A stretch of DNA of 41,341 bases. It comes from Streptomyces yangpuensis (lineage in GTDB: Bacteria > Actinomycetota > Actinomycetes > Streptomycetales > Streptomycetaceae). A model generated the notes under the pieces. The model was not told the origin of the DNA, ran no database searches, and saw only the letters and a list, made by a program, of their open reading frames with translations. Of this stretch, positions 32,835-41,155 are shown in pieces (the first letter of the stretch is position 1; every line of letters starts with the position of its first letter). The DNA lies in assembly GCF_001005295.1 (NCBI RefSeq), contig NZ_LBMK01000005.1:458147-499487 (forward strand), given 5' to 3'. A program made the translations under genes and the position numbers.

Positions 32835-35065
32835 CGCACACCCTTCGGCCTCCGGCCCGGGAGCAGGCCCCGGCCGTGGCCCAGGAACAGGCTGCGGCTC
32901 CCGCCCGGGAACAGGCTCCGGCCCAGGAACGGGTCACGGGCCGGGATCCGGGTCGCGGGGACGGGGTCCCGTACCTGTGGGCGCGGCTCCGGCTCGTCGA
33001 GGACCGGGTCCGGCACGCCGTGGCGCTGCGGCGCTCCGTCGATCCCGACCCGGACGACCCCTACCGCGGCCAGTACCTCACGCCCGAGGCGGTCGCCCGG
33101 ATCCTGGACGGGGGCGAGGAGCACGGCCCCGGCCTGCCCGCCCTCGCACCGGCCGGGCCGCCGCCGCCCGGCTCGCCGCTCGACGTCCTCGCCGCGCGCT
33201 TCGGGCTGGAGCCCGTCGACCTGGACCTGCTCCTGGTCGCCCTGGCCCCGGACCTCGATGCCCGGTTCGAACGGCTCTACGGCTACCTCAACGACGACCT
33301 GACCCGCCGCCGGCCGACCGTGGGGCTCGCCCTCGCACTGTGCGGCCGCGACCACGCCGCCGCCGCTCGCTTCCGGCTCTCCCCCGGCGCCCCGCTCGTC
33401 GCGGGCGGCCTGCTGGAGGTCACCGATCCCGAACGGCCGCCTCTGTCCCGGACGCTGACCGTCCCGGACCGGGTCACCGCCCACCTGCTCGGCGACGCCT
33501 CGCCCGATCCGGACCTGGCCGAGGTGCTCGGCGAGGCCGCCGACGATCCGGCCGTCGACCCCGGCGAACTGCACCTGGCCGCCGCCGCGGGCGCGAGCGG
33601 CACCGGTCACGTCCATCTGCGCACCCGCGGTGGTGACCCCGAAGGGCTGGCCGCCGCCGCACTGCAAGCCCGCGGGCTGGGCCTGCTGGTCCTGGACCCG
33701 GTGGCGCTGACCCACCGGACCCGCGCCCTGCCGGCGCTGGCCCGCGCCGCCGCCCGCGAGGCCAGGCTGCTGGGCGCCGGCGTACTGCTCGGGCCGCTGG
33801 AGGCGCTGCCCGACAAGCCCGACGAGCGGGCGCACGTCCTGCGCACGCTGTGCACGGTGCTGCGCGGCATCCCGCTGTTCACGCACGGCACGAGCGGCTG
33901 GGAGCCCGCCTGGGCGGCCGCCACCCCTGTCTCCCTGACCGTCACGGCTCCCACCCCCGAGCGGCAGGCCGTGCGCTGGCGGCACGCGCTGGAACGGGCC
34001 GCCGCGGAGCACGGCCGTACGGACGATGCCCGCGACCGGGGGGCGGCGGCCGGGGCGGGCGGTGAAGCGGCCGGGGCGGAGGCCCTCGCCCGGTCCGTGT
34101 CCGCGCACCGCCTCGACGCCGGGCAGCTGCGGCGCGCCGCCGACACCGCGTCGCGCACCGCCGCCCTCGACGGCCGGCCCGTCTCCCCCGACGACCTGCG
34201 CAGCGCCGTACGGGCCCAGAACGGCGCGGGCCTGGCCCGCCTCGCCCGCCGGGTGGAACCGGCGGTGGGCTGGGACGACCTCGTACTGCCCGCCCCCACG
34301 CACCGCCGGCTGCGCGACCTCGCGGTGCGCGCTCGCCACCGCGACCAGGTGCTCGGGCAGTGGGGCATGCGGCCCGGCGGCGGCCGCGGCCGCGGGGTGA
34401 TCGCCCTGTTCGCGGGCTCATCCGGCACGGGCAAGACCATGTCCGCCGAGGTGGTGGCCGCCGACCTGGGCATGGACCTGTACGTGGTGGACCTGTCCAC
34501 GGTCGTCGACAAGTACGTCGGGGAGACCGAGAAGAACCTGGAACGGATCTTCACCGAGGCCTCGGCCGTCAACGCGGTACTCCTCTTCGACGAGGCCGAC
34601 GCGATCTTCGGCAAGCGCTCGGACGTGAAGGACTCTCACGACAAGCACGCCAACATGGAGTCGGCGTACCTGCTCCAGCGGATGGAGTCCTTCGACGGCA
34701 TCGCCATCCTGACCACCAACCTGCGGGCCAACCTCGACGAGGCGTTCACCCGCCGGCTCGACGTGATCGCGGACTTCCCCGTCCCCGACGCCGTCCAGCG
34801 CCGCGCCCTGTGGGAACGGTGCCTGGGCGACCGGCTGCCGCGGGCCGACGACGTCGATCTCGGGTTCTGCGCCGACCGGTTCGAACTGGCCGGGGGCTCC
34901 ATCCGGGCCTGCGCGGTGACGGCCGCCTACTTCGCGGCGGCCTCCGGCGAGCCACTGACGATGCGCCAGGTGATGACCGCCGTCGCCCAGGAGTACCGCA
35001 AGCTCGGACGCCTGGTCCTGGAGGGCGAGTTCGGACCGTATCTGGGCCAGGTGGCGGACGTGTGA
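32831..35065 (+). CDS. cis15: AAA+ ATPase of contractile injection system, Cis15-like
   Basis: A 744-aa protein with the Pvc15/Afp15 layout. The N-terminal 40 residues are Glu-Gln-Ala-Pro repeats. A winged-helix-like region follows (about residues 80-300). The AAA+ domain starts at about residue 520 with Walker A GSSGTGKT, Walker B VLLFDEADAIFG and, further on, the sensor and arginine-finger segment TTNLRANLDEAFTRRLDVI. Afp15 is proposed to help assembly or loading of the particle. Translation is coupled to cis16 by overlapping codons. A 160-bp gap follows before the sheath gene, so that gene may have its own promoter. Confidence 0.93.
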   Translation: MTHTLRPPAREQAPAVAQEQAAAPAREQAPAQERVTGRDPGRGDGVPYLWARLRLVEDRVRHAVALRRSVDPDPDDPYRGQYLTPEAVARILDGGEEHGPGLPALAPAGPPPPGSPLDVLAARFGLEPVDLDLLLVALAPDLDARFERLYGYLNDDLTRRRPTVGLALALCGRDHAAAARFRLSPGAPLVAGGLLEVTDPERPPLSRTLTVPDRVTAHLLGDASPDPDLAEVLGEAADDPAVDPGELHLAAAAGASGTGHVHLRTRGGDPEGLAAAALQARGLGLLVLDPVALTHRTRALPALARAAAREARLLGAGVLLGPLEALPDKPDERAHVLRTLCTVLRGIPLFTHGTSGWEPAWAAATPVSLTVTAPTPERQAVRWRHALERAAAEHGRTDDARDRGAAAGAGGEAAGAEALARSVSAHRLDAGQLRRAADTASRTAALDGRPVSPDDLRSAVRAQNGAGLARLARRVEPAVGWDDLVLPAPTHRRLRDLAVRARHRDQVLGQWGMRPGGGRGRGVIALFAGSSGTGKTMSAEVVAADLGMDLYVVDLSTVVDKYVGETEKNLERIFTEASAVNAVLLFDEADAIFGKRSDVKDSHDKHANMESAYLLQRMESFDGIAILTTNLRANLDEAFTRRLDVIADFPVPDAVQRRALWERCLGDRLPRADDVDLGFCADRFELAGGSIRACAVTAAYFAAASGEPLTMRQVMTAVAQEYRKLGRLVLEGEFGPYLGQVADV

Positions 35066-35225
35066 CCGGCAGGCGGTCCGGCCCGGCTGCCTGGACGGCT
35101 CGGCGGGGGCGACCGCGAGGGCAGTGCATCTGCCCCTGACCGGGCCCGAACGTCCCTGCCGACGCCGGCTGTCGCGCGCGAGGCTGTGACCAGACCTGAT
35201 TGCAAGCCGTGACGAAGGAGCGAGC

Positions 35226-36785
35226 ATGCCGACGTACCTCACCCCGGGCGTGTACGTGGAGGAGGTGCAGTCCGGTGCTCGCCCGATCGAAGGGGTCGGC
35301 ACCGCCGTCGCCGCGTTCGTCGGGTTCGCCCAGAGCGGGCCCTTCCACGAACCGACGCTGGTCACCAGCTGGGACCAGTACTCCCAGCACTTCGGCGGCT
35401 TCGCCGAGGGCACCTACCTGCCCCACGCGGTCTACGGATACTTCGCCAACGGCGGCGGCGCCGCGTACGTCGTCCGCATCGGCGGGTCCGACCGCGACGC
35501 ATCCGCACCGGCCGCCGCGGGTGCCGTCCCCCAGGCCCGCGCGGCGCAGCCCGTCGAGCTCGGCGGCTTCCTGATCACGGCCCGGCCGGGCGTCACCGGC
35601 GTGTCCGTGGAGATCGCCGACGCCGACGGGGAGAACCCGCCGGAGGACCGCTTCAAGCTCCTGGTCCGCCAGGGCGAGCAGGTCGCCGAGACCTACGAGG
35701 CCTCCGCCCGCAAGAACGTCAAGGGCTACCTCGTCACCCAGGCCCGCGCCTCGAAGCTGATCGAGGTCACCGAGCAGCGGTCCGCCGCCCAGACCCGGCC
35801 CGCCGGCCAGACCGTGGCCCTGCCCGACGCCCCCGGCGCCGTGGCCGCCGCGGCCGGGAACGGCACCGTGTCCCGGCTCGACCCGGCCGAGTACGTCGGC
35901 GACGCGGGCGCCCGCACCGGCTTCGCCGGTCTGGAGACCATCGACGAGATCACCATGGTCGCGGTGCCGGACCTGATGAGCGCCTACCAGCGCGGCGACA
36001 TCGACTCCGAGGGCGTGCGCACCGTACAGCTCGCGGTGATCTCCCACTGCGAGCAGATGGGCGACCGGGTGGCCGTCCTGGACACCCCGCCCGGGCTGTC
36101 CGCACAGCAGGTGCGCAACTGGCGCAACGACGAGGCCGGCTACGACTCCCGCTACGCCACCCTCTACTACCCGTGGGTGAAGGTCTTCGACCCGGCCGCC
36201 GGCCGCAACACCACCGTCCCGCCGAGCGGCCACATCGCCGGTGTGTGGGCGCGCAGCGATGCCGAGCGCGGCGTGCACAAGGCCCCCGCCAACGAGGTGA
36301 TCCGCGGCGCGGTGGACCTGGAGCTGCGCCTGAGCAAGGGCGAGCAGGACCTGCTCAACCCGATCGGCGTGAACTGCGTACGGGCCTTCCCCGGCCGCGG
36401 CATCCGGATCTGGGGCGCGCGCACCCTCTCCTCCGACCCGGCCTGGCGCTACCTGAACGTGCGCCGCCTCTTCAACTACCTGGAGGAGTCTATCCTCCTG
36501 GGCACCCAGTGGGTGGTGTTCGAGCCGAACGACGACCGGCTCTGGTCCAGTATCCGGCGCAACGTCACCGCCTTCCTGACCGAGGAGTGGCGCCGCGGCG
36601 CGCTGTTCGGCCGCACGGCGGCGGAGGCGTTCTACGTCAAGTGCGACCGGGACAACAACCCGCAGGAGTCGATCGACCAGGGTCGCGTGGTCTGCGAGAT
36701 CGGTGTGTCGCCGGTCAAGCCCGCCGAGTTCGTGGTGTTCCGGCTGGCCCAGTTCTCCGACAGCACCAGCCTCGTCGACGAGTGA
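35226..36785 (+). CDS. cis2: Contractile sheath protein (Cis2)
   Basis: A 519-aa protein with the hallmark N-terminal sheath signature MPTYLTPGVYVEEVQSGARP, then VAAFVGFAQSGP. The C-terminal sheath core includes INPIGVNCVR-like LLNPIGVNCVRAFPGRGIRIWG, then RYLNVRRLFNYLEESI and the ending SPVKPAEFVVFRLAQF. Sheath subunits form the outer helical tube that contracts and drives the inner tube. The start is very well supported by AAGGAG at 35215-35220 just upstream. The 160 bp before it contain a short hairpin (35119-35135), and this is the likely promoter region of the structural operon. Confidence 0.97.
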   Translation: MPTYLTPGVYVEEVQSGARPIEGVGTAVAAFVGFAQSGPFHEPTLVTSWDQYSQHFGGFAEGTYLPHAVYGYFANGGGAAYVVRIGGSDRDASAPAAAGAVPQARAAQPVELGGFLITARPGVTGVSVEIADADGENPPEDRFKLLVRQGEQVAETYEASARKNVKGYLVTQARASKLIEVTEQRSAAQTRPAGQTVALPDAPGAVAAAAGNGTVSRLDPAEYVGDAGARTGFAGLETIDEITMVAVPDLMSAYQRGDIDSEGVRTVQLAVISHCEQMGDRVAVLDTPPGLSAQQVRNWRNDEAGYDSRYATLYYPWVKVFDPAAGRNTTVPPSGHIAGVWARSDAERGVHKAPANEVIRGAVDLELRLSKGEQDLLNPIGVNCVRAFPGRGIRIWGARTLSSDPAWRYLNVRRLFNYLEESILLGTQWVVFEPNDDRLWSSIRRNVTAFLTEEWRRGALFGRTAAEAFYVKCDRDNNPQESIDQGRVVCEIGVSPVKPAEFVVFRLAQFSDSTSLVDE

Positions 36786-36859
36786 CCCGCCCGGGCAGCG
36801 GCAGCAGCACCGGCACCGGCAGCACCAGCAGCATCAGCAAGGAAAGGTGAAGGACAGTC

Positions 36860-37300
36860 ATGGCAGAGGGCGATGCTCTTTCCACCCATATCTTCGGCGT
36901 GCAGCTCGGCGGCTACCTGGTCGAATCGATCCAGGAGATCAGCGGCCTGACCGTCGAGGAAGAGGTCGTCGAGGTCCGCCAGGTCAGCGCGGAGGGCAAG
37001 CAGATCATCCGCAAGCAGCCCGGCGCGCGCCAGGCGGGCGAGGTCACGATCACCCGGGGACTCGACAAGAGCAGCGAGTTCACCAAGTGGATCAAGGAGA
37101 CGCTGAACAACGGCGCCGTCGACACCGCGCGGCAGAACCTCACGATCGAGATCAAGGACTCCACGGGCGCGACCATCCGCCGCATCCAGCTGATGCAGGG
37201 CTGGGCCTCCAAGTGGGAGGGCCCCTCCCTCAAGGCCGGCGAGTCCGCCGCGGCCACCGAGTCCGTGACCATCGTGTTCGAGGAGATCATCGTCGAATGA
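36860..37300 (+). CDS. cis1: Inner tube protein (T4 gp19-like), Cis1
   Basis: This 146-aa protein is the tail-tube family: FGVQLGGYLVESIQEISGLT, EEVVEVRQVSAEG, ARQAGEVTITRGLDKSSEFTKW and QNLTIEIKDSTG. It ends in ITIVFEEI-like segment TIVFEEIIVE. Tube proteins stack inside the sheath and are pushed out when it contracts. The ATG at 36860 has a good upstream AAGGA site. It is immediately followed by the next gene in an ATGA overlap. A second tube gene begins at 41156, so the particle may use two tube proteins, as known for the Afp-type systems. Confidence 0.95.
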   Translation: MAEGDALSTHIFGVQLGGYLVESIQEISGLTVEEEVVEVRQVSAEGKQIIRKQPGARQAGEVTITRGLDKSSEFTKWIKETLNNGAVDTARQNLTIEIKDSTGATIRRIQLMQGWASKWEGPSLKAGESAAATESVTIVFEEIIVE

Positions 37301-37794
37301 GGCGCCGTACGGTGACCGCGGGCAGCCTGGAGGAGATCCTCCAGGTCACGGCGCCCGCCCAGGCCCCGGAGCAGGCGGCGGCACCCCCGGCCGCCGCCGC
37401 TCCGGCCCCCCGCGAGGACCACGGGCTGCGCACGGAGTTCGAGTTCGAGCTGCCGCGCGGGTACGTGGACGAGGCGGGCACGGTGCACCGGCACGGTGCG
37501 ATGCGCCTGGCCACCGCGCGCGACGAGCTCCGCCCGCAGATCGACCTGCGGGTCAAGGAGAACCCGGCGTACCTGAGCGTGGTGCTGCTGAGCCAGGTGA
37601 TCACCCGGCTCGGCACCATCACCGACGTGCACGCCGGGGTCGTCGAGCGGATGTACGCGACCGATGTCGCGTTCCTCCAGGACTTCTACCGGCGCGTCAA
37701 CAGCGAGGGCCACACCCGCGCGGCGGTCACCTGCCCGCACTGCGACGGCGGCTTCGAGGTCGACCTCTCCGGTGGGCGCCTGGGGGAATCGTGA
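37297..37794 (+). CDS. Phage tail assembly-type protein of CIS locus
   Basis: A 165-aa protein with an Ala/Pro-rich N-terminal part, then TEFEFELPRGYVDEAGTVH and the core ENPAYLSVVLLSQVITRLG. The C-terminus has HCDGGFEVDLSGG after a CPHC motif, so a Cys2-type metal knuckle is possible. Similar CIS proteins are annotated as tail assembly or T4 baseplate hub assembly chaperone-like; I recall this but cannot confirm. It is coupled to the tube protein by overlap and to the small DUF6760 gene by GTGA. Its role in the particle is likely chaperone-like for tube or tail assembly. Confidence 0.7.
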   Translation: MRRRTVTAGSLEEILQVTAPAQAPEQAAAPPAAAAPAPREDHGLRTEFEFELPRGYVDEAGTVHRHGAMRLATARDELRPQIDLRVKENPAYLSVVLLSQVITRLGTITDVHAGVVERMYATDVAFLQDFYRRVNSEGHTRAAVTCPHCDGGFEVDLSGGRLGES

Positions 37795-37949
37795 CGTACG
37801 CGCTCCCCCGGCTCCGGGAGGAGATCGCGTACATCGCCTACCACTTCCACTGGCGGCGCGACGAGATCCTCGACCTGACCCACGGCGAGCGCCAGGACTG
37901 GGTCACCGAGATAGCTCGTATCAACACCCGTGTGAACGAAGGCGGTTGA
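37791..37949 (+). CDS. DUF6760-like small protein of CIS locus
   Basis: A 52-aa protein starting at GTG 37791 overlapping the previous gene by 4 bp. The core is EIAYIAYHFHWRRDEILDL, then HGERQDWVTEIARIN. This resembles DUF6760, as in small proteins commonly found beside phage-tail-like systems. In phages, a pair of overlapping small genes at this position makes tail assembly chaperones. The gene is just 4 bp before the repeat-protein gene. Function as a chaperone partner is inferred from the position; it is too short for many gene finders. Confidence 0.75.
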   Translation: MTYALPRLREEIAYIAYHFHWRRDEILDLTHGERQDWVTEIARINTRVNEGG

Positions 37950-37953
37950 GCAG

Positions 37954-40900
37954 ATGGCATGGCGGGACAGGCTGCGCCGGCGCACCGCCGTGCCGGACAC
38001 CGCTGCCGGGGCCCGGGGCGGCGCGGGCGCGCGAGGCACCGGGCCTGGCGTGACCGCCGTACCCGGTGGGCCTGGCGTGCCCGGCGGGCCCACCGTGCCC
38101 GGCGACTGGGACGGCGGCTGGCGCGCGACCACGCCGCCCCCGCTGACCGTCTCGCGGTCGGTCACGGGCGTCAGCGACGGGCTCGCCTTCCGCTCCGGCC
38201 TGGCCGCATGGCGCGACCCTTCGTTCGACACCGGGCTCGCCCACGGCCTGCTGCCGTCCGCCCCGGCCGGACTCGTCCGCGGGGTCGCCCGCCCCGCCAC
38301 GGCCCGCCCCGCCCCCAGCGGCGGCGGCCCGCTGCTGCTGCGGGCACTGCCCACCGGGCCCGAGCCGGCGGGAGCCGCACCCGCCACCCCGCCGCCGGGG
38401 CCGACCGTCTCGCGGGCCATGGCCCGCGGGGCCGCGGCAACGCCGGGTGCCGTACGGCCCGGGTCGTCCGCGGACCCCGGCGCCTCTGCGGCCACGGCCG
38501 GTACGCGGGGCCTCACGTCCCCGCACCCCGCAGCCGTGCAGCGGGCCGCCGAGCCCGCCCGTACGTTGGCACCCGCGCACTTCCCGGTGGTCCGCCGCAT
38601 CGCGGTGGTCCCCGGATCGTCCGCCCCGTCCGTACGGGCCGCCTCGGACACCCGGCCCAGCCGTACGGGCGAGAGCGCGCCCGGCACCGTCACGGTCCGG
38701 CCGCGCCCCGTCGCACGTGCGCTCACCACCGCCCGGGTCCCGGCGACCCCGCGGCGCCGCGTACCCGCCGTACGACCGGCCACCGCCACACCCACGGCTG
38801 CCGGCCCGGACACCCCCGTCCAGCGCATGCGCACCCGGGCCCCGATCACCGAAATCCCGCCCACCACCCTTGGCCCCGCGATGCCGACGGTGCAGCACCA
38901 AGCGGTCCCCGAGACCCCGGCCATGCCCACGGTGCAGCGCACGGCCGAACCCGCGGCGAGCAGCCCGGCGGAGCCGACCGCCGGCGCCCCCGTCCGGCGC
39001 ATGCGCACCCGGGCCCCGCTCGGCGAGCCCCTGACCGAACTCCCGGCCACCGCAACGCCGTCGGCCCCCGCACCGGCCACCCCGGGCTCCGCCATGCCCA
39101 CCGTGCAACGCCGGCCGGAGTCCGAGACCCCGGCCCAACAGCCCACGGCAAAGACCCACGCCCCGGCCACCCCGAGCCCCGCCAGGCCCGCCGTGCAGCG
39201 CCACGCAGAGGCTGCGGCCACCGGCCCAGCGGAGCCGACCGCCGACGCCCCCGCCCAGCCGATGCGCACCCGCGCCCCGCTCGGCGAGCCCCTCACCCAA
39301 CTCCCGGCCACCGCCACACCGTCGACCCCCGCACAGGCCACCTCGGGCCCGGCCATGCCCACGGTGCAACGTCAGACCGAATCCGCGGCCACCGGCCCGG
39401 CGGAGACCCCCGCCCCGGCCACCCCGAGCCCCGCCAGGCCGACGGTGCAACGTCAGGCCGAACCTGCGGCAAGCGGCCCGGCACCGCACGCACCCACCGT
39501 GCAGCGCACGGCGAGCGAGACTCCCGCCCAGCCGATGCGCACCCGCGCCCCGCTCGGCGAGCCCGTCACCCACCTCCCGCCCACCGCCACACCGCCACCC
39601 CCCGCACGGGCCACCCCGGGCCCCGCCATGCCCACGGTGCAACGCCAGCCGGAGTCCGAGACCCCGGCCCAACAGCCCACGGCGGAGACCCCCGTCCAGC
39701 GGACGCACACCCACGCCCCGGCCACCCCGAGCCCCGCCAGGCCCGCCGTGCAGCGCCACGCAGAGGCTGCGGCCACCGGCACGGCGGAGCCGACCGCCGG
39801 CGCCCCCGCCCAGCCGATGCGCACCCGCGCCCCGCTCGGCGAGCCCCTCACCCAACTCCCGCCCACCGCCACACCGCCGGCCCCCGCACAGGCCACACCG
39901 GGCCCGGCCATGCCCACGGTGCAACGCCAGACCGAACCCGCGGCCACCGGCCCGGCGGCCGAGAAGCCGATGCGCACCCGCGCCCCGCTCGGCGAGCCCC
40001 TCACCCACCTCCCGCCCACCGCCACACCGCCGGCCCCCGCACCGGCCACCACCAGCCCCGCCTTGCCCACCATGCAGCGCCAGGCAGAACCCAGCGGCCC
40101 GGCGGGCGAGAAGCCGGTGCGCACCCGCGCGCCGCTCGGCGAGCCGCTCGCCGCGCTCCCGGCCACGGCCGTGCCCGCCGTGCCGCGCGTGCGCTCCGGG
40201 CTGGGGGCGCCGCTGCCCTCGATGCCGACGGTTGCCGCCGCGCGGCCCTCGACCCCGTCCGTCCACGCCCCCCGGCCACGCACGGGCACAGGCACAGGCA
40301 CAGGCACGGCGCCCCGCCGTACCGGCGCACCCTCGCGGCCGGTCCCGCTCGTCGCCGCGCGCACCGTCGGCGGGGCGCGCGCGGCCCGTACGACGCCCCC
40401 GTCCCTCCAGCTGCTGGCGGCGCGCCCCCTCGCCCTCGGTACCCAGGACGCGGCCGGCATGGGGAGCGCACCCGCCGTCGCACCCCGTCCGGCGAGCCGC
40501 CCCGTGGTCCCGGCGCGCTGGGCCGCCCCGTCCACCACAGCACCGCAGCAGCCGGCACCGCAGCAGCCGGCACCGCAGCAGCCCGTACAGCGAGCCTCGG
40601 CACCCGCCGCCGCACGTACCCCCGCCCCACGCCCCGCACAGGCCGTACGCCCGACGCCCGCGGCCCGGGCCACCGCCACTCCCCTGCCCGTGACCGGTCC
40701 GTACACGCCCCCGCTCGTGGTCCAGCCGGCGCCCGCCACTCCGGTCGCCGGCTCCGTACCCGTCGTACGGCCCAAGGCGCCGGCCCCCGCCGGCGGCCCG
40801 CCGGCGACCGTCCCCGCACCGCCGCCTCCGGCCGGCCCGCCGCCCCCGGTGCAGCGCGACACCGGTGGCGGCCGGAGCGGGCCCGGCCCGCTCGGCCCGG

Positions 40901-41094
40901 CCCGCTCGGCCCGGCCCGGCGGGACCTCGGCGGGCCGGCCGGACGGTGCGCGCGACGCCGCCGCGCACGGCGGCGGCGACCTCGACCTGGACGACCTGGC
41001 ACGGCGCCTTCTCGACCCGGTCGCGCGCCTGCTGCGCACCGAGCTGCGGCGCGGCCGGGAACGCGCGGGCCGGCCCTTCGACGGCCGCCGCTGA
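37954..41094 (+). CDS. Large Pro/Ala/Thr-rich repeat protein in the CIS operon, unknown function
   Basis: From ATG 37954 the protein is 1046 aa. A short N-terminal basic segment (MAWRDRLRRR) and a region with SRSVTGVSDGLAFRSGL may be a folded unit. From about residue 290 to 740 seven imperfect repeats begin with MRTRAPLGEPL-type sequence (residues 292, 350, 437, 528, 622, 673 and 722), interleaved with VQR motifs (PTVQR, PAVQR). The C-terminal 40 residues are a distinct helix region (LDLDDLARRLLDPVARLLR). Codon position GC and coupling to adjacent structural genes support coding. VQR-rich low-complexity proteins are also seen with CIS effectors. Cargo, linker or scaffold are all possible; no enzyme motif is seen. 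Confidence 0.8.
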   Translation: MAWRDRLRRRTAVPDTAAGARGGAGARGTGPGVTAVPGGPGVPGGPTVPGDWDGGWRATTPPPLTVSRSVTGVSDGLAFRSGLAAWRDPSFDTGLAHGLLPSAPAGLVRGVARPATARPAPSGGGPLLLRALPTGPEPAGAAPATPPPGPTVSRAMARGAAATPGAVRPGSSADPGASAATAGTRGLTSPHPAAVQRAAEPARTLAPAHFPVVRRIAVVPGSSAPSVRAASDTRPSRTGESAPGTVTVRPRPVARALTTARVPATPRRRVPAVRPATATPTAAGPDTPVQRMRTRAPITEIPPTTLGPAMPTVQHQAVPETPAMPTVQRTAEPAASSPAEPTAGAPVRRMRTRAPLGEPLTELPATATPSAPAPATPGSAMPTVQRRPESETPAQQPTAKTHAPATPSPARPAVQRHAEAAATGPAEPTADAPAQPMRTRAPLGEPLTQLPATATPSTPAQATSGPAMPTVQRQTESAATGPAETPAPATPSPARPTVQRQAEPAASGPAPHAPTVQRTASETPAQPMRTRAPLGEPVTHLPPTATPPPPARATPGPAMPTVQRQPESETPAQQPTAETPVQRTHTHAPATPSPARPAVQRHAEAAATGTAEPTAGAPAQPMRTRAPLGEPLTQLPPTATPPAPAQATPGPAMPTVQRQTEPAATGPAAEKPMRTRAPLGEPLTHLPPTATPPAPAPATTSPALPTMQRQAEPSGPAGEKPVRTRAPLGEPLAALPATAVPAVPRVRSGLGAPLPSMPTVAAARPSTPSVHAPRPRTGTGTGTGTAPRRTGAPSRPVPLVAARTVGGARAARTTPPSLQLLAARPLALGTQDAAGMGSAPAVAPRPASRPVVPARWAAPSTTAPQQPAPQQPAPQQPVQRASAPAAARTPAPRPAQAVRPTPAARATATPLPVTGPYTPPLVVQPAPATPVAGSVPVVRPKAPAPAGGPPATVPAPPPPAGPPPPVQRDTGGGRSGPGPLGPARSARPGGTSAGRPDGARDAAAHGGGDLDLDDLARRLLDPVARLLRTELRRGRERAGRPFDGRR
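39079..39403 (+). repeat. Internal duplication, copy 1, in repeat-protein gene
   Basis: This stretch recurs at 39613-39958 with very high identity; the second copy has a 21-bp in-frame insertion (offset 534 then 555 bp). Frame is kept, so the duplication occurred within the coding gene and expanded the protein by about 110 codons. Confidence 0.8.
39613..39958 (+). repeat. Internal duplication, copy 2, in repeat-protein gene
   Basis: Second copy of 39079-39403, with an in-frame 21-bp insertion near 39695. High nucleotide identity, including silent positions, suggests recent copying. Confidence 0.8.
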
Positions 41095-41155
41095 GAACAC
41101 GGCCGAGAGCACGGCTGAGGACACGTACGAACGAGAAACGGACGACGACGGACCG

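Noticed and set aside
35119..35135. Short GGGCAG hairpin before the sheath gene as a terminator
   Set aside because: Only 6-bp arms with a 5-nt loop; too weak to call without transcript data.
38827..40160. Regularly spaced repeats resembling a CRISPR array
   Set aside because: Repeats are codon-phased, vary in length and spacing, and translate to MRTRAPLGEPL motifs; no cas genes are present.
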